From assembly GCF_017643475.1 (NCBI RefSeq), contig NZ_JAEPNI010000003.1:124001-188000 (forward strand): a stretch of DNA of 64,000 bases. The letters run 5' to 3'. The stretch is from Maricaulis sp. (GTDB taxonomy: Bacteria > Pseudomonadota > Alphaproteobacteria > Caulobacterales > Maricaulaceae). Positions 45,214-54,825 of the stretch are shown here, piece after piece. The position numbers were made by a program, and so were the translations under genes. The notes under the pieces were generated by a model. That model was given only the letters and a program-made list of their open reading frames with translations. It was not told the origin of the DNA and did no database searches. Within the stretch, counting starts at the first letter, position 1, and every line of letters begins with the position of its first letter.

Positions 45214-47301
45214 TTAGCCAGCCAGGAAGGCGAGCAGCAGCAGAGCCACGATATTCGTGATCTTGATCATCGGGTTCACAGCCGGACCGGCCGTGTCCTT
45301 GTACGGGTCACCGACGGTGTCACCGGTTACAGAAGCCTTGTGAGCCTCCGAACCCTTGCCACCATGATTGCCGTCCTCGATGTATTTCTTGGCGTTGTCC
45401 CACGCACCGCCACCGACAGTCATGGAAACAGCCACGAAGAGACCGTTGACGATCACACCCAAAAGCATCGCACCGACAGCCGTCAGGGCAGCCGCCTGAC
45501 CGGCAATCGCGTTGATGGCGAAGTAAAGCACGATCGGTGACAGAACCGGCAGAAGCGACGGCACGATCATCTCGCGGATCGCAGCCTTGGTGAGGATGTC
45601 CACGGCGCGGCCGTAATCCGGCTTCGCCTTGAACTCCATGATGCCCGGGATCTCCTTGAACTGTCGGCGTACTTCGGCAACGACCGAGGTCGCGGCACGA
45701 CCGACAGCCATCATCGACATGCCACCGAACAGGTAAGGCAGAAGACCACCAAAGAGCAGGCCGACGATCACGTACGGATCCTTCAGCGAGAATTCCAGCT
45801 CCATGTGAAGCAGGTGCTCGATGTCGGTTGTATAAGCCGCGAAAAGGACCAGGGCACCCAGACCGGCGGAGCCGATCGCATAACCCTTGGTGACCGCTTT
45901 TGTCGTGTTACCAACAGCGTCCAGCGTATCCGTCGTGTCACGAACGCTTTCATCCAGGCCCGCCATCTCGGCGATACCACCGGCATTGTCGGTGACCGGA
46001 CCGAAGGCGTCGAGCGCGACGATCAGACCCGCCAGGGCCAGCATGGTGGTCACCGCAATGGCGATACCGAACAGGCCTGCAAGCATGAAGGTCGATAGAA
46101 TACCGAGAATGATGATGATCGCCGGCAGAGCAGTCGCTTCCAGGGAAACAGCAAGACCCTGGATGACGTTGGTACCATGGCCGGACTCGGAGGCTTCAGC
46201 CACCGACTTCACCGGACGGAATTCCGTGCCGGTATAGTATTCCGTGACCCAGATGATCGCCGCCGTAACGACGAGACCGATCAGGCCGCACCAGAACAGG
46301 TTCATGCCGGTAATCATGGTGCCGGCAACTTCGCCGATCTCGCCCATGCCATTCGGCAGGGCATAGGTGTTGACCACCCACAGACCACCAATGGACAGCA
46401 CACCCGCAGCGATGAGGCCCTTGTAGAGCGCGCCCATCACATTGGTACCGCCGCCCAGGCTGACGAAGAAGGTACCGATGATGGAGGTGACGATACACAC
46501 CGCAGCGATTGCCAGCGGATAGATCATCATCGTTGCGCCGAGACCATCCGCAAAGAAGATCGCCGCGAGAACCATCGTCGCAACAACCGTCACGGCATAG
46601 GTCTCGAACAGATCAGCAGCCATGCCGGCACAGTCGCCGACATTATCGCCGACATTGTCAGCGATGGTTGCAGCGTTGCGCGGATCATCCTCCGGGATAC
46701 CGGCTTCGATCTTGCCGACCATGTCGCCACCCACATCCGCACCTTTGGTGAAGATGCCGCCGCCCAGACGGGCGAAGATGGAGATCAGGGAGGCGCCAAA
46801 GCCCAGGGCGACCAGAGCGTCGATGACCGTACGGTCTCCCGCCTCAAAGCCCATCGCGCCGGTCAGCAGCCAGAAATATCCGGCCACACCCAGCAGCGCC
46901 AAGCCAGCCACCAGCATGCCGGTGATCGCACCAGAGCGGAAAGCGACAGCCAGGCCTGCAGCCAGGCCGGTGCTAGCGGCTTGGGTCGTGCGCACATTGG
47001 CGCGGACCGAAACCAGCATGCCTATGAATCCGGCCGCGCCGGACAGGACTGCACCGATGGCAAAACCGAGTGCGACTTGCCAGCCCAGAGTGACGGCAAT
47101 CAGGATACAGACGACGACACCGACGATGGCGATGGTGGTGTATTGGCGCTTGAGATAAGCGTTAGCGCCTTCTTGGATGGCCGATGCAATTTCCTGCATC
47201 TTCTCCGAGCCTGCACTCGCGCTCATCAGGCGTTGTGTTTGCACAACCCCATAGATGATGGCGAGAACAGCTGCGGCAATGGCCAGCATAAGCATGTTCA
47301 T
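45214..47301 (-). CDS. hppA: membrane-bound proton-pumping pyrophosphatase, K+-independent type
   Basis: The 695-residue integral membrane enzyme has about 15-16 helices and the hydrolytic centre [20 protein letters not shown] with [22 protein letters not shown]. The subtype motif reads GNTTKA; Lys in place of Ala here marks K+-independent H+-PPases. It couples pyrophosphate hydrolysis to proton export, saving energy in slow-growing or phototrophic cells. The upstream region contains two CCCCTAG copies 28 bp apart (47391 and 47419), function unknown. Confidence 0.97.
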   Translation of the reverse strand: MNMLMLAIAAAVLAIIYGVVQTQRLMSASAGSEKMQEIASAIQEGANAYLKRQYTTIAIVGVVVCILIAVTLGWQVALGFAIGAVLSGAAGFIGMLVSVRANVRTTQAASTGLAAGLAVAFRSGAITGMLVAGLALLGVAGYFWLLTGAMGFEAGDRTVIDALVALGFGASLISIFARLGGGIFTKGADVGGDMVGKIEAGIPEDDPRNAATIADNVGDNVGDCAGMAADLFETYAVTVVATMVLAAIFFADGLGATMMIYPLAIAAVCIVTSIIGTFFVSLGGGTNVMGALYKGLIAAGVLSIGGLWVVNTYALPNGMGEIGEVAGTMITGMNLFWCGLIGLVVTAAIIWVTEYYTGTEFRPVKSVAEASESGHGTNVIQGLAVSLEATALPAIIIILGILSTFMLAGLFGIAIAVTTMLALAGLIVALDAFGPVTDNAGGIAEMAGLDESVRDTTDTLDAVGNTTKAVTKGYAIGSAGLGALVLFAAYTTDIEHLLHMELEFSLKDPYVIVGLLFGGLLPYLFGGMSMMAVGRAATSVVAEVRRQFKEIPGIMEFKAKPDYGRAVDILTKAAIREMIVPSLLPVLSPIVLYFAINAIAGQAAALTAVGAMLLGVIVNGLFVAVSMTVGGGAWDNAKKYIEDGNHGGKGSEAHKASVTGDTVGDPYKDTAGPAVNPMIKITNIVALLLLAFLAG

Positions 47302-47486
47302 GGCGTAGAGCCCCGTTATTTTTCCTCACATCGGCCTTTATTTTCAACGGGGAAGTCAAACGCGGGAATCGCGCCGACCGTAAAAAACTCCCCCTAGACG
47401 AATGGACTATGCCCAATGCCCCTAGGGGGTGCAATACGCCGACGCGCTTGACCCGCTAAATATCCAAGAAAAAAGGAAAACAGACG

Positions 47487-47984
47487 CTATCGGGCGAAAA
47501 GACGGACGTCGAAACTCCGAATCTCGAGCGTTTCGATTGCGCCTGCGCCATAATACTCGCCAAGTGCCTGCGACCAGGCGGCCACGGCTGCTTCGCGGTT
47601 CAGGGCCTGCCCATCTTCAGTACTCAGATCTTCACGGAACGCGGTTCGTGTCATCAAATCAAGAGCATAATGGGTGTTTTCCTGCATGCGCCAGACGTCA
47701 TGCCCCTGGGCCACACGCATGCGAACCAGCACATAGGCGAAACCGGTGAGACGGTCATTCTCCGCCAGCGGAGCGACCACGGCCGGCATGGTGAAGGAAC
47801 GAGGATCATCCTCTTCCTCCACATATTCGTCTTCATCCTCATTGCCGCTGGAAAACAGCATGAGGAAACGATTTCCGGAACCGCCGGAACTGCCCTCGTC
47901 ATCGCTCGACGGCGGCGCAGAGGCCGCGGCCAGCGCCGTCGAGCTTAGAAGAACCGACATCAGGAGCGAAATCAGAAAACGCAT
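47487..47984 (-). CDS. exported acidic protein of unknown function
   Basis: The 165-residue product has a signal peptide (MRFLISLLMSVLLSSTALAA). A low-complexity Ser/Gly and strongly acidic stretch (SDDEGSSGG, then EDEDEYVEEEDD at about 48-60) follows. The C-terminal half looks folded: LTGFAYVLVRMRVAQGHDVW, TRTAFREDL and IETLEIRSFDVRLF. That half may be related to flagellar FliL-like or basal-body proteins, but I cannot confirm it. ATG 47984 follows GAGGTG. It is separate from thiL by 41 bp. Confidence 0.55.
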   Translation of the reverse strand: MRFLISLLMSVLLSSTALAAASAPPSSDDEGSSGGSGNRFLMLFSSGNEDEDEYVEEEDDPRSFTMPAVVAPLAENDRLTGFAYVLVRMRVAQGHDVWRMQENTHYALDLMTRTAFREDLSTEDGQALNREAAVAAWSQALGEYYGAGAIETLEIRSFDVRLFAR

Positions 47985-48025
47985 CACACACCTCACCATC
48001 CAACCGAAAGCGTAAGTGAGAGGCG

Positions 48026-48994
48026 TCAAAAATGCGTAAAACCGCCTGCAGCCACATCCAGAGCCACGCCTGCATCATCGAGAAGCTGGCAACCTTCACC
48101 CGCAATAACCCGTCCAATCCAGTTCAGAGAAAGCCCGGTTTCCTCCTGCAGCGCCAGGATGTCGCCGGAGCGTGAGGATGGTGCTGTGAACAAGAGCTCG
48201 TAGTCATCGCCGGCACTCGCCAGCTTGATGAGACCTGGCTGCCCCTCGTTTTCCAGCCACAACAGTGCGGGATCTGACAGCGGGATCATGGCGCTTTCGA
48301 TTTCCAGCCCGACACCGGAGGCTTTTGCCAAATGAACCGCGTCGGCAATCAAGCCATCCGAGATGTCGACACAGGCTGACGCCAGCCCCCGCAGCTCCAG
48401 GCCAAGTTCCAGACGCGCCTCGGGATGTTCATACCGGGCCAGCAGGTCGGCCTGCTTGTCCAGCGTGTTCAACGCCATTTTGAGGCCGAGCCCGGCATCG
48501 CCGATCGTTCCAGACACCCAGACATCATCACCTTCACGCGCGCCAGAGCGCACAAGCCCCTGCCCGCTCGGCACTTCCCCGATCAGCGTCAGGGAGATAA
48601 CCAGCTGCTCGCCTCCTGATGTGGTGTCTCCACCAATCAACGGAAGTTCCAGCGGCTGTGACAGGGCCGCGAACGCCTTGGCAAGCGCCTCCCGGCGAGA
48701 AGCCTCCCAGCTTTCCGGGAAAGCCACAGAACTCATGAAAGCCAGAGGAAAGGCGCCCATGGCGGCAAGATCGGAGAGATTGCTGTGCAGGGCCCGCGCC
48801 GCGATAACGTCGGCGCTTGCATCAACCGGAAAATGGCGACCTTCCACCAACATGTCGCTCGCAAGCACGATTTCGTGGCCAGCCTGCGGGGTCAGCAAGG
48901 CGGCGTCATCCAGCAGGCCGAGCGCTGCGGGATGACCCAGTGTCATGGGTTTCAGGAAGGTCTCGATAAAGTCGAACTCGTTCGAGCCGCTCAT
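48026..48994 (-). CDS. thiL: thiamine-monophosphate kinase
   Basis: The 322-residue ATP-dependent kinase has an N-terminal GLLDDAALLTP metal site, the ALHSNLSDLAAMGAFPLAFM segment, GGDTTSGGEQLVISLT and CVDISDGLIADAVHLAKASG. It phosphorylates thiamine phosphate to thiamine diphosphate. ATG 48994 is three bases from the nusB stop; a GTG one codon earlier is also possible. It is the last gene of the glyA-rib-nusB-thiL block. Confidence 0.95.
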   Translation of the reverse strand: MSGSNEFDFIETFLKPMTLGHPAALGLLDDAALLTPQAGHEIVLASDMLVEGRHFPVDASADVIAARALHSNLSDLAAMGAFPLAFMSSVAFPESWEASRREALAKAFAALSQPLELPLIGGDTTSGGEQLVISLTLIGEVPSGQGLVRSGAREGDDVWVSGTIGDAGLGLKMALNTLDKQADLLARYEHPEARLELGLELRGLASACVDISDGLIADAVHLAKASGVGLEIESAMIPLSDPALLWLENEGQPGLIKLASAGDDYELLFTAPSSRSGDILALQEETGLSLNWIGRVIAGEGCQLLDDAGVALDVAAGGFTHF

Positions 48995-48997
48995 CAC

Positions 48998-49474
48998 CTA
49001 GAATTCCGAAGCGCGCGCCTTGCGGCCGCACTTGTCCAGCGCGGCATTGACGAATTTCGGTTCGGAGCCCTCGAAGAACGCGTTGGCGATCTCGACATAT
49101 TCATCGATCACGACCTTTGCGGGAACATCGTCGCGCTTGAACAGCTCGAAACCGCCGGAGCGCAGAATGGCCCGAACGGTCGCGTCCAGACGCTCCATAC
49201 GCCAGCCATCGGCCAGGACTTCATCAATCGCCGGGTCAACTGTCGCCTGGTTGCTGACCACGCCGCTGACAAGATCATCGAAGAAATCCTCGTCCGCCTC
49301 GACATATTCCGGACCTTCATGCGCCGCACCGAAACGATGATCGCGGAATTCCCGGATCACATCCTTGGCACCACGCGACGCGATTTCCATTTGATAGAGG
49401 GCCTGTACAGCGGACAGGCGCGCCATACGGCGCAGACGCGCACGGCGTTCGGACGGGTTTTCTTTTTCTGTCAT
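48998..49474 (-). CDS. nusB: transcription antitermination factor NusB
   Basis: The 158-residue all-helical protein starts RRARLRRMARLSAVQALYQMEI, the NusB RNA-binding arginine-rich N-terminus. It contains LDATVRAILRSGGFELF and VVIDEYVEIANAFFEGSEPKFVNAALD. It acts with NusE (S10) at boxA. It starts two bases after ribH; the pairing ribH-nusB-thiL is widely conserved. Confidence 0.96.
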   Translation of the reverse strand: MTEKENPSERRARLRRMARLSAVQALYQMEIASRGAKDVIREFRDHRFGAAHEGPEYVEADEDFFDDLVSGVVSNQATVDPAIDEVLADGWRMERLDATVRAILRSGGFELFKRDDVPAKVVIDEYVEIANAFFEGSEPKFVNAALDKCGRKARASEF

Positions 49475-49475
49475 C

Positions 49476-49913
49476 TTAATCTTCTGCTTCGCCACGAAAG
49501 CGGTCGCGAAGCTGCAGGATGGACAGACAGGCTTCGGCCGCATCAGCGCCCTTGTTTTTCTCGACCGCCCTTACCATGGCCTGCGCCCGGTTTTCCACCG
49601 TCAGTATGCCATTGCCGACCGGAACGCCCTCCAGAGACAAGTCCATCAGGCCCCGCGCTGACTCGCCACAGACATAGTCATAATGCGTCGTCTCGCCGCG
49701 AATGACACAGCCCAGCGCGATATAGCCGTCATATCCTGCATCGGTCAGCTCGGCCTGGGTGATGGCCCCAGGAATTTCCAGCGCGCCGGGAACCTCGACA
49801 ACGTCAAACGAGCAGTCGGCCTTGGCCAGCGCTTCGGACGCGCCCTTGATCATCGGGTCAGCGATATCGCGATAAAATGCGCCGGCGATGATGAGAATGC
49901 GATATCCGCTCAT
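49476..49913 (-). CDS. ribH: 6,7-dimethyl-8-ribityllumazine synthase
   Basis: The 145-residue protein forms the lumazine synthase fold. Motifs are VVEVPGALEIPGAI, ALGCVIRGETTHYDYV (catalytic His) and VPVGNGILTVENRAQAMVRA. It condenses the pyrimidine product of RibD with the four-carbon product of RibB. It sits one base downstream of ribB in the rib operon. Confidence 0.97.
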   Translation of the reverse strand: MSGYRILIIAGAFYRDIADPMIKGASEALAKADCSFDVVEVPGALEIPGAITQAELTDAGYDGYIALGCVIRGETTHYDYVCGESARGLMDLSLEGVPVGNGILTVENRAQAMVRAVEKNKGADAAEACLSILQLRDRFRGEAED

Positions 49914-49914
49914 G

Positions 49915-51030
49915 TCAGTCTCCAGAAAACAGGCGTTCCTTGCGAACGCTCAGGCCGTAACCTTCCAGACCAACAATGGTCTGCGGCTTGGTGGTCAACA
50001 GGTCCATTTCCTGGACACCCAGGTCGAGCAGGATTTGCGCACCGATGCCGTACTCACGCAGGCGACGGGCTTCACGTTCGTCCTGCGGGAGTGCGGGATG
50101 GGCACCCAGGCGCTCGACAATCGCCGTGTGGCTGGTCTCGCGGATGAAGACCATCACGCCCGGACCGTCATTTTCCGCCAGCGCCTTGATACCGGCTTCT
50201 GCCAGACCTCCGCGACCGCCAGCCTCGCGCAAGACATCGTCCACAAAGGAGACCTTGTGCATGCGGACCAGGGTCGGCTCGTGGGAGGACGGCTTGCCCT
50301 TGACCAGCGCGACATGTTCCGCGCCATCAATCGTATTGCGGAATACGACCAGCTTGAACGGCCCGCCCCACTGGCTGGTGAACTCGCTCTCCAGCCGGCG
50401 CTCGATGAAACGGTCATTGCGGCGGCGATAGGCGATCAGGTCCTCGATCGTGCCGATTTTCAGCCCGTGCAGCTGAGCAAAGGCGATGAGATCGGGCAGA
50501 CGCGCCATGGTGCCGTCTTCATTCATGATCTCGCAGATCACGCCAGAGGAACCGGCACCGGCCAGCCGAGCGACATCAACAGACGCCTCGGTATGCCCAG
50601 CCCGGATCAGGACACCACCATCGCGGGCGACCAGTGGAAAAACGTGTCCCGGTGTTGCGATGTCATCAGCGCCCTTAGAGGGGTCGGTAGCGACTTCAAT
50701 CGTCCGCGCGCGATCATGCGCGGAAATTCCGGTCGTGACGCCGTCACGCGCTTCGATGGACACGGTGAAAGCCGTCTGGTGGCGCGAACGGTTCTCCGAG
50801 GACATGAGCTTGAGATCGAGTTGCTCGATCCGCTCCTGGCTCATCGCCAGGCAAATCAGGCCGCGACCGTGTTTGGCCATGAAATTGACCGCGTCGGGCG
50901 TCGCGAACTTGGCGGGGATGACCAGGTCACCCTCGTTTTCGCGATCCTCGGCATCGACCAGGATAAACATGCGCCCATTGCGGGCGTCCTCGATAATGTC
51001 CTCGATCGGGGAGAGAGGGATATCGCTCAC
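49915..51030 (-). CDS. ribB: 3,4-dihydroxy-2-butanone-4-phosphate synthase with degenerate GTP cyclohydrolase II domain (RibBX type)
   Basis: The 371-residue protein has a full RibB domain (about 1-205) with the acidic loop VDAEDRENEGDLV, HGRGLICLAM and the TGISAHDRART segment. The C-terminal domain retains the GCHII-like frame REYGIGAQILLDLGV and LEGYGLSV. It lacks the zinc cysteines (canonical CxxGD...RCDC); the region reads RMHKVSFVDDVLRE. GTP cyclohydrolase II activity is therefore unlikely, and a separate ribA is expected elsewhere. It overlaps ribE by ATGA. Confidence 0.9.
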   Translation of the reverse strand: MSDIPLSPIEDIIEDARNGRMFILVDAEDRENEGDLVIPAKFATPDAVNFMAKHGRGLICLAMSQERIEQLDLKLMSSENRSRHQTAFTVSIEARDGVTTGISAHDRARTIEVATDPSKGADDIATPGHVFPLVARDGGVLIRAGHTEASVDVARLAGAGSSGVICEIMNEDGTMARLPDLIAFAQLHGLKIGTIEDLIAYRRRNDRFIERRLESEFTSQWGGPFKLVVFRNTIDGAEHVALVKGKPSSHEPTLVRMHKVSFVDDVLREAGGRGGLAEAGIKALAENDGPGVMVFIRETSHTAIVERLGAHPALPQDEREARRLREYGIGAQILLDLGVQEMDLLTTKPQTIVGLEGYGLSVRKERLFSGD

Positions 51031-51638
51031 GCCTGATCCTCCGAAAATTCGTTCAGGCGCGCGGCGTAGCGCGCCATGAGGTCGACCTCAAGGTTTACGC
51101 GCGCGGCTTTTTGCAGTTGGCCCAGCGTCGTCACCTCTGCGGTATGGGGAATAATCATCAGGTCGAAGGTCTCGCGGGTCACGTCATTGACTGTCAGTGA
51201 CACGCCATCGACCGTCACCGAGCCCTTCTTGGCGATGTACTTGTTGAGCTCCGCCGGTGGCCGGATTGTGAAGACGACCCACTCGCCCTCATCGCGCCGG
51301 TCCACGACCTCGCCAACACCATCCACATGGCCGGTGACCAGATGTCCGCCAAGCTCCTCGCCCATGGCAAGGGCGCGTTCCAGATTGACCGCACTGCCCT
51401 CGCCCAGATCGCCCAGCGTGGTCAGGCGCAGGGTTTCCGGCGACACCTCGACGGCATACCAGCACCCTTTCGCGGTGTTTTCCTTCTCGACCACGGTCAG
51501 ACAAGCGCCGGCATGGGCGATGGATGCCCCGATATCGATCGTATTGGCATCGTAAGGCGCCTCGATCTCAAAACGCACAATATCTGTGCCCGTGATCGAG
51601 CGCACACGGCCCTTGGCGGTGATAATGCCTGTGAACAT
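51027..51638 (-). CDS. ribE: riboflavin synthase subunit alpha
   Basis: The 203-residue enzyme has two lumazine-binding repeats: [15 protein letters not shown] with GASIAHAGACLTVVE, and HLVTGHVDGVGEVVDR with GSVTVDGVSLTVNDV. It dismutates two lumazine molecules into riboflavin. Its ATG shares a base with the ribD stop (TGATG), and its end overlaps ribB by four bases, so these genes are translationally coupled. Confidence 0.97.
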   Translation of the reverse strand: MFTGIITAKGRVRSITGTDIVRFEIEAPYDANTIDIGASIAHAGACLTVVEKENTAKGCWYAVEVSPETLRLTTLGDLGEGSAVNLERALAMGEELGGHLVTGHVDGVGEVVDRRDEGEWVVFTIRPPAELNKYIAKKGSVTVDGVSLTVNDVTRETFDLMIIPHTAEVTTLGQLQKAARVNLEVDLMARYAARLNEFSEDQA

Positions 51639-52330
51639 CAGCGAATCCGTTCGTAAGTTTCCTGCAGATCATCACCGCGTTCGGTGACAGAGATGCGATG
51701 GAAAATGGGGGCAAGATCGAGACTCTCAAGGCCGGGCCAAACATCGAGCGCATCTATCGCCCTTTTCCCAAGGATCTTCGGGGCCCGGAACCATACCAAT
51801 CGATCTGCCAAATCCCATTCCACAAAACGCCCAGTCACGCCTTGACCGGCCTCCACCATCAGTTGGCCATAGGAATTGGCGAGGTGCTCTAAAACCCATT
51901 CCAAATCAGGCCGAGAGTCGTAGAAACCACCGTCGATGACGACTGCCCCGGCGTCTTGCAGACGAGCCTTTCTCTCATAAAAGGCCGGGTCCTTGGATGG
52001 CGGCGCAGCCTCACAATGATAGACCCGAACGCTTCGTCCAAATGGCTGCAAAATTCGTGAAGTAACGGGCGTACGTAACTTGCTATCCAGCACGATCAGA
52101 TCCGGCTGTTTCTCCGGCATGGGATCGGTGCGAGCCGTGAACTCCGGATCATCGGCCAGGATAGTGCCCACACCGGTCAGGATCGCGTCATGAGCCGCGC
52201 GCATGCGATGTACCTCGGCACGGCTTTCCGGGCCGGTGATCCATTTGGATTGTCCGTTGGACAGCGCGATCTTGCCATCAAGCGAGGTGGCTAATTTGAG
52301 CGTGACCCGCGGCTGGGCGGATGTGCTCAT
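51638..52330 (-). CDS. ribD: RibD reductase domain only (5-amino-6-(5-phosphoribosylamino)uracil reductase)
   Basis: The 230-residue protein corresponds to the C-terminal reductase half of Rib[57 protein letters not shown] and the NADPH-site [14 protein letters not shown]. The N-terminal zinc deaminase (HAE...PCxxxGxxPPC) is absent. Immediately upstream is nrdR, which this gene overlaps by ATGA. The deamination step must be supplied by another gene, or this is a paralogue. Full-length RibD is usually about 360 residues. Confidence 0.85.
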   Translation of the reverse strand: MSTSAQPRVTLKLATSLDGKIALSNGQSKWITGPESRAEVHRMRAAHDAILTGVGTILADDPEFTARTDPMPEKQPDLIVLDSKLRTPVTSRILQPFGRSVRVYHCEAAPPSKDPAFYERKARLQDAGAVVIDGGFYDSRPDLEWVLEHLANSYGQLMVEAGQGVTGRFVEWDLADRLVWFRAPKILGKRAIDALDVWPGLESLDLAPIFHRISVTERGDDLQETYERIR

Positions 52331-52812
52331 TTTTCCTTGTCGCCTTGCGTATTCTTGCCGCCGCCGAGATGTTCATCCTTGATGAATTCGCGGAAGTCCT
52401 CGACGCGATGGAAGTCCTTGTAGACCGAGGCGTAACGCACATAGGCGACGCTATCGACGCTTTTCAGCGCCTCCATCACCAGCTCGCCCACCCGGTCAGA
52501 GGTGATGTCGGTCTCGCCGGAGCTCTCCAGCTGCCTGACGATACCGGAGATCATCTGTTCGATGCGGTCGGCCTCGATATTGCGCTTTTGCGCAGCAAGC
52601 TGGATGGAACGGCTGAGCTTTTCGCGATCAAACGGAACCCGGCGACCAGACTTTTTCGAGACCGTCAGTTCGCGCAGCTGTACCCGTTCAAACGTGGTGA
52701 AACGGGCCGCACAGGACGGGCATTGCCGGCGGCGGCGAATGGCATTGCCATCTTCCGCCGGGCGGGAGTCTTTGACCTGGGTGTCTGGATGACCGCAAAA
52801 AGGACAGCGCAT
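52327..52812 (-). CDS. nrdR: transcriptional repressor NrdR
   Basis: The 161-residue protein has a zinc ribbon ([16 protein letters not shown]...[12 protein letters not shown]) and an ATP-cone domain ([20 protein letters not shown], then [24 protein letters not shown]). It represses ribonucleotide reductase genes in response to nucleotide levels. It sits between glyA and ribD, the usual order in this class, with nine bases to glyA. Confidence 0.98.
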   Translation of the reverse strand: MRCPFCGHPDTQVKDSRPAEDGNAIRRRRQCPSCAARFTTFERVQLRELTVSKKSGRRVPFDREKLSRSIQLAAQKRNIEADRIEQMISGIVRQLESSGETDITSDRVGELVMEALKSVDSVAYVRYASVYKDFHRVEDFREFIKDEHLGGGKNTQGDKEK

Positions 52813-52821
52813 TCAGTTACC

Positions 52822-54138
52822 TTAGGCCAGTTTCGGATAGATTGGGAAGCGTGCTGTCAGCGCCTTCACTTCCTCACGCACTCGGGCCTCGACCTCGGCA
52901 TTGCCCTCCGGGCTCTCGACCAGCGCGTCGAGAACCTCGACCATGAGCTCGCCAATGCGCTTGAATTCGGCCTCGCCGAAGCCCCGTGTCGTACCGGCCG
53001 GAGAGCCGACACGCAGACCGGACGTGACCGTGGGCTTTTCCGGATCAAACGGAACGCCATTCTTGTTACAGGTGATATAGGCCCGCTCGAGTGCTTCCTC
53101 TGCGATATTGCCCTTGAGGCCCTTCGGACGCAGGTCAATCAGCGTCAGATGGCTGTCCGTACCACCGGACACGATGGCATAGCCGCCCGCCAGGACGGCA
53201 TCGGACATAGCCCGGCAATTGGCGACAACCTGTTTCATATACGCCTTGAACTCCGGTTGCAGCGCTTCGCCGAAGGCAACGGCCTTGCCGGCGATGACAT
53301 GCATCAGCGGGCCACCTTGCAGCCCCGGGAAGATGGCAGAGTTGAATTTCTTGCCGAGATCCAGGTCGTTGGAGATGATCATGCCGCCGCGCGGACCGCG
53401 CAAGGTCTTGTGAGTGGTCGTCGTGCAGACGTGCGCGTGCGGCACCGGGCTGGGATAGACCCCGCCGGCGACCAGGCCGGCAACGTGCGCCATGTCGACC
53501 AGAAGATAGGCGCCAACCTCGTCAGCAATCTTGCGGAATTCGGCAAAATCGATCTCGCGCGGATAGGCGGAACCACCTGCAACGATCAGGGCCGGCTTGA
53601 CCTCGTGCGCCTGCTTGCGCAGCGCATCATAGTCGATCAGGGCCGTGTCCTTGTCGACGCCATAGGCATGCGCCTCGAACCATTTGCCCGACATGTTCGG
53701 ACGCGCGCCGTGTGTCAGGTGACCACCGGCATCCAGCGACATGCCCAGGATTTTGTCACCCGGCTTGAGCAAGGCCAGGAAGACACCCTGATTGGCCTGG
53801 CTGCCAGAACTCGGCTGGACATTGGCATAGGCAGCGCCAAACAATTCCTTGGCCCGATCGATGGCCAGTTGTTCAACGACATCAACATGCTCGCACCCGC
53901 CATAATAGCGGCGCCCCGGATAACCTTCCGCGTATTTATTCGTCAGCGGAGAGCCCTGCGCCTCAAGCACAGCGCGCGACACGATATTCTCTGAAGCGAT
54001 CAGCTCGATCTGATTCTGCTGGCGCAGAATCTCGGCGTGAATGGCTCCGGCAACTTCGCGATCGGATTCGACGACCGGCTGGGAGAAAAACGCTTCTGTG
54101 GAAGCCGTATCCATCGTGTCAGTGAGAGTGTCAGTCAT
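52822..54138 (-). CDS. glyA: serine hydroxymethyltransferase
   Basis: The 438-residue PLP enzyme has [28 protein letters not shown], the PLP lysine in [14 protein letters not shown] and [17 protein letters not shown]. It interconverts serine and glycine with tetrahydrofolate. AAGGA lies seven bases upstream of the ATG. It leads the block glyA-nrdR-ribDEBH-nusB-thiL, so one-carbon, riboflavin and thiamine genes may share transcripts. No glycine or FMN riboswitch was visible upstream. Confidence 0.98.
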   Translation of the reverse strand: MTDTLTDTMDTASTEAFFSQPVVESDREVAGAIHAEILRQQNQIELIASENIVSRAVLEAQGSPLTNKYAEGYPGRRYYGGCEHVDVVEQLAIDRAKELFGAAYANVQPSSGSQANQGVFLALLKPGDKILGMSLDAGGHLTHGARPNMSGKWFEAHAYGVDKDTALIDYDALRKQAHEVKPALIVAGGSAYPREIDFAEFRKIADEVGAYLLVDMAHVAGLVAGGVYPSPVPHAHVCTTTTHKTLRGPRGGMIISNDLDLGKKFNSAIFPGLQGGPLMHVIAGKAVAFGEALQPEFKAYMKQVVANCRAMSDAVLAGGYAIVSGGTDSHLTLIDLRPKGLKGNIAEEALERAYITCNKNGVPFDPEKPTVTSGLRVGSPAGTTRGFGEAEFKRIGELMVEVLDALVESPEGNAEVEARVREEVKALTARFPIYPKLA

Positions 54139-54396
54139 GGCGGGTCCTTACTCGTTATGCCGCTTTGATAGGATGGTGCTCACGGGCCTTCAAGCTTCCT
54201 TTTTGCAAGACCGCATCTCGCCTCGTGAACGCCCTGCAATATTACGGAATATTTATATTACTCACACTGCACGTATACGAATACCGAAATGCACTTCTGA
54301 AGACTTGAATTGTGATTCAACTAACCATATCCCTCCAATACGAACAGCGTTCACTTTACGCTGCCCTCATCCAAAAAAAGCAAAAAGGGATCGGAT

Positions 54397-54816
54397 ATGA
54401 CTGACAACGCTCTGCCTGATATCGACAGAGAAGAACTGCTTCGCATGACGACTGAAATCGTCTCGTCATATCTGTCACACAACTCAATGCCGGCCGAAAG
54501 TGTGCCAGACCTGATCAAGTCTGTGCACGCCACAATGACGAGTGTTTCCTCGATCGAGGAAAAAATTGAGCAAAAAGTAAAGCCGGCTGTACCAGTTTCC
54601 AAATCAATCGCGGACGATCACATCGTTTGTCTTGAAGACGGCAAGAAGCTGAAAATGCTCAAGCGCTATCTTCGCTCCCAATACAACATGTCCCCGGACG
54701 AATACCGCCAGAAATGGAATCTGCCCTCGGATTATCCGATGGTCGCGCCCGCCTATTCACGCAAGCGTTCGCAGTTTGCCAAGGATATTGGCCTCGGCCG
54801 GGGCGCCAAGGCGTAG
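54397..54816 (+). CDS. mucR: MucR/Ros family transcriptional regulator with non-canonical zinc finger
   Basis: The 139-residue protein matches MucR: TTEIVSSYLSHNSMPAESVPDLIKSVH at the N-terminus, which supports oligomerisation. The DNA-binding domain at about 70-125 contains VCLEDGKKLKMLKRYLRSQYN and MSPDEYRQKWNLPSDYPMVAP. In zinc-bearing Ros/MucR the helix reads HLxxH; here both histidines are replaced (Tyr and Gln), and the second cysteine position is Asp. The domain may fold without zinc. AAGGGA precedes the ATG. MucR proteins in Caulobacter regulate cell-cycle and G1-phase genes with CtrA. Confidence 0.92.
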   Translation: MTDNALPDIDREELLRMTTEIVSSYLSHNSMPAESVPDLIKSVHATMTSVSSIEEKIEQKVKPAVPVSKSIADDHIVCLEDGKKLKMLKRYLRSQYNMSPDEYRQKWNLPSDYPMVAPAYSRKRSQFAKDIGLGRGAKA

Positions 54817-54825
54817 GACCCAGCT

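Noticed and set aside
46177-47397. 406-codon plus-strand frame opposite hppA
   Set aside because: Its sequence is low-complexity His/Asp/Arg-rich, typical of a reverse-strand reading of a membrane-protein gene.
52321-53994. Long plus-strand open frame opposite nrdR and glyA
   Set aside because: It is the antisense shadow of two well-identified genes, has no recognisable domain, and reflects GC-rich codon bias.
54139-54396. Possible glycine or FMN riboswitch before the glyA-rib block
   Set aside because: No conserved riboswitch core was visible; the region is ordinary AT-rich promoter DNA shared by glyA and mucR.
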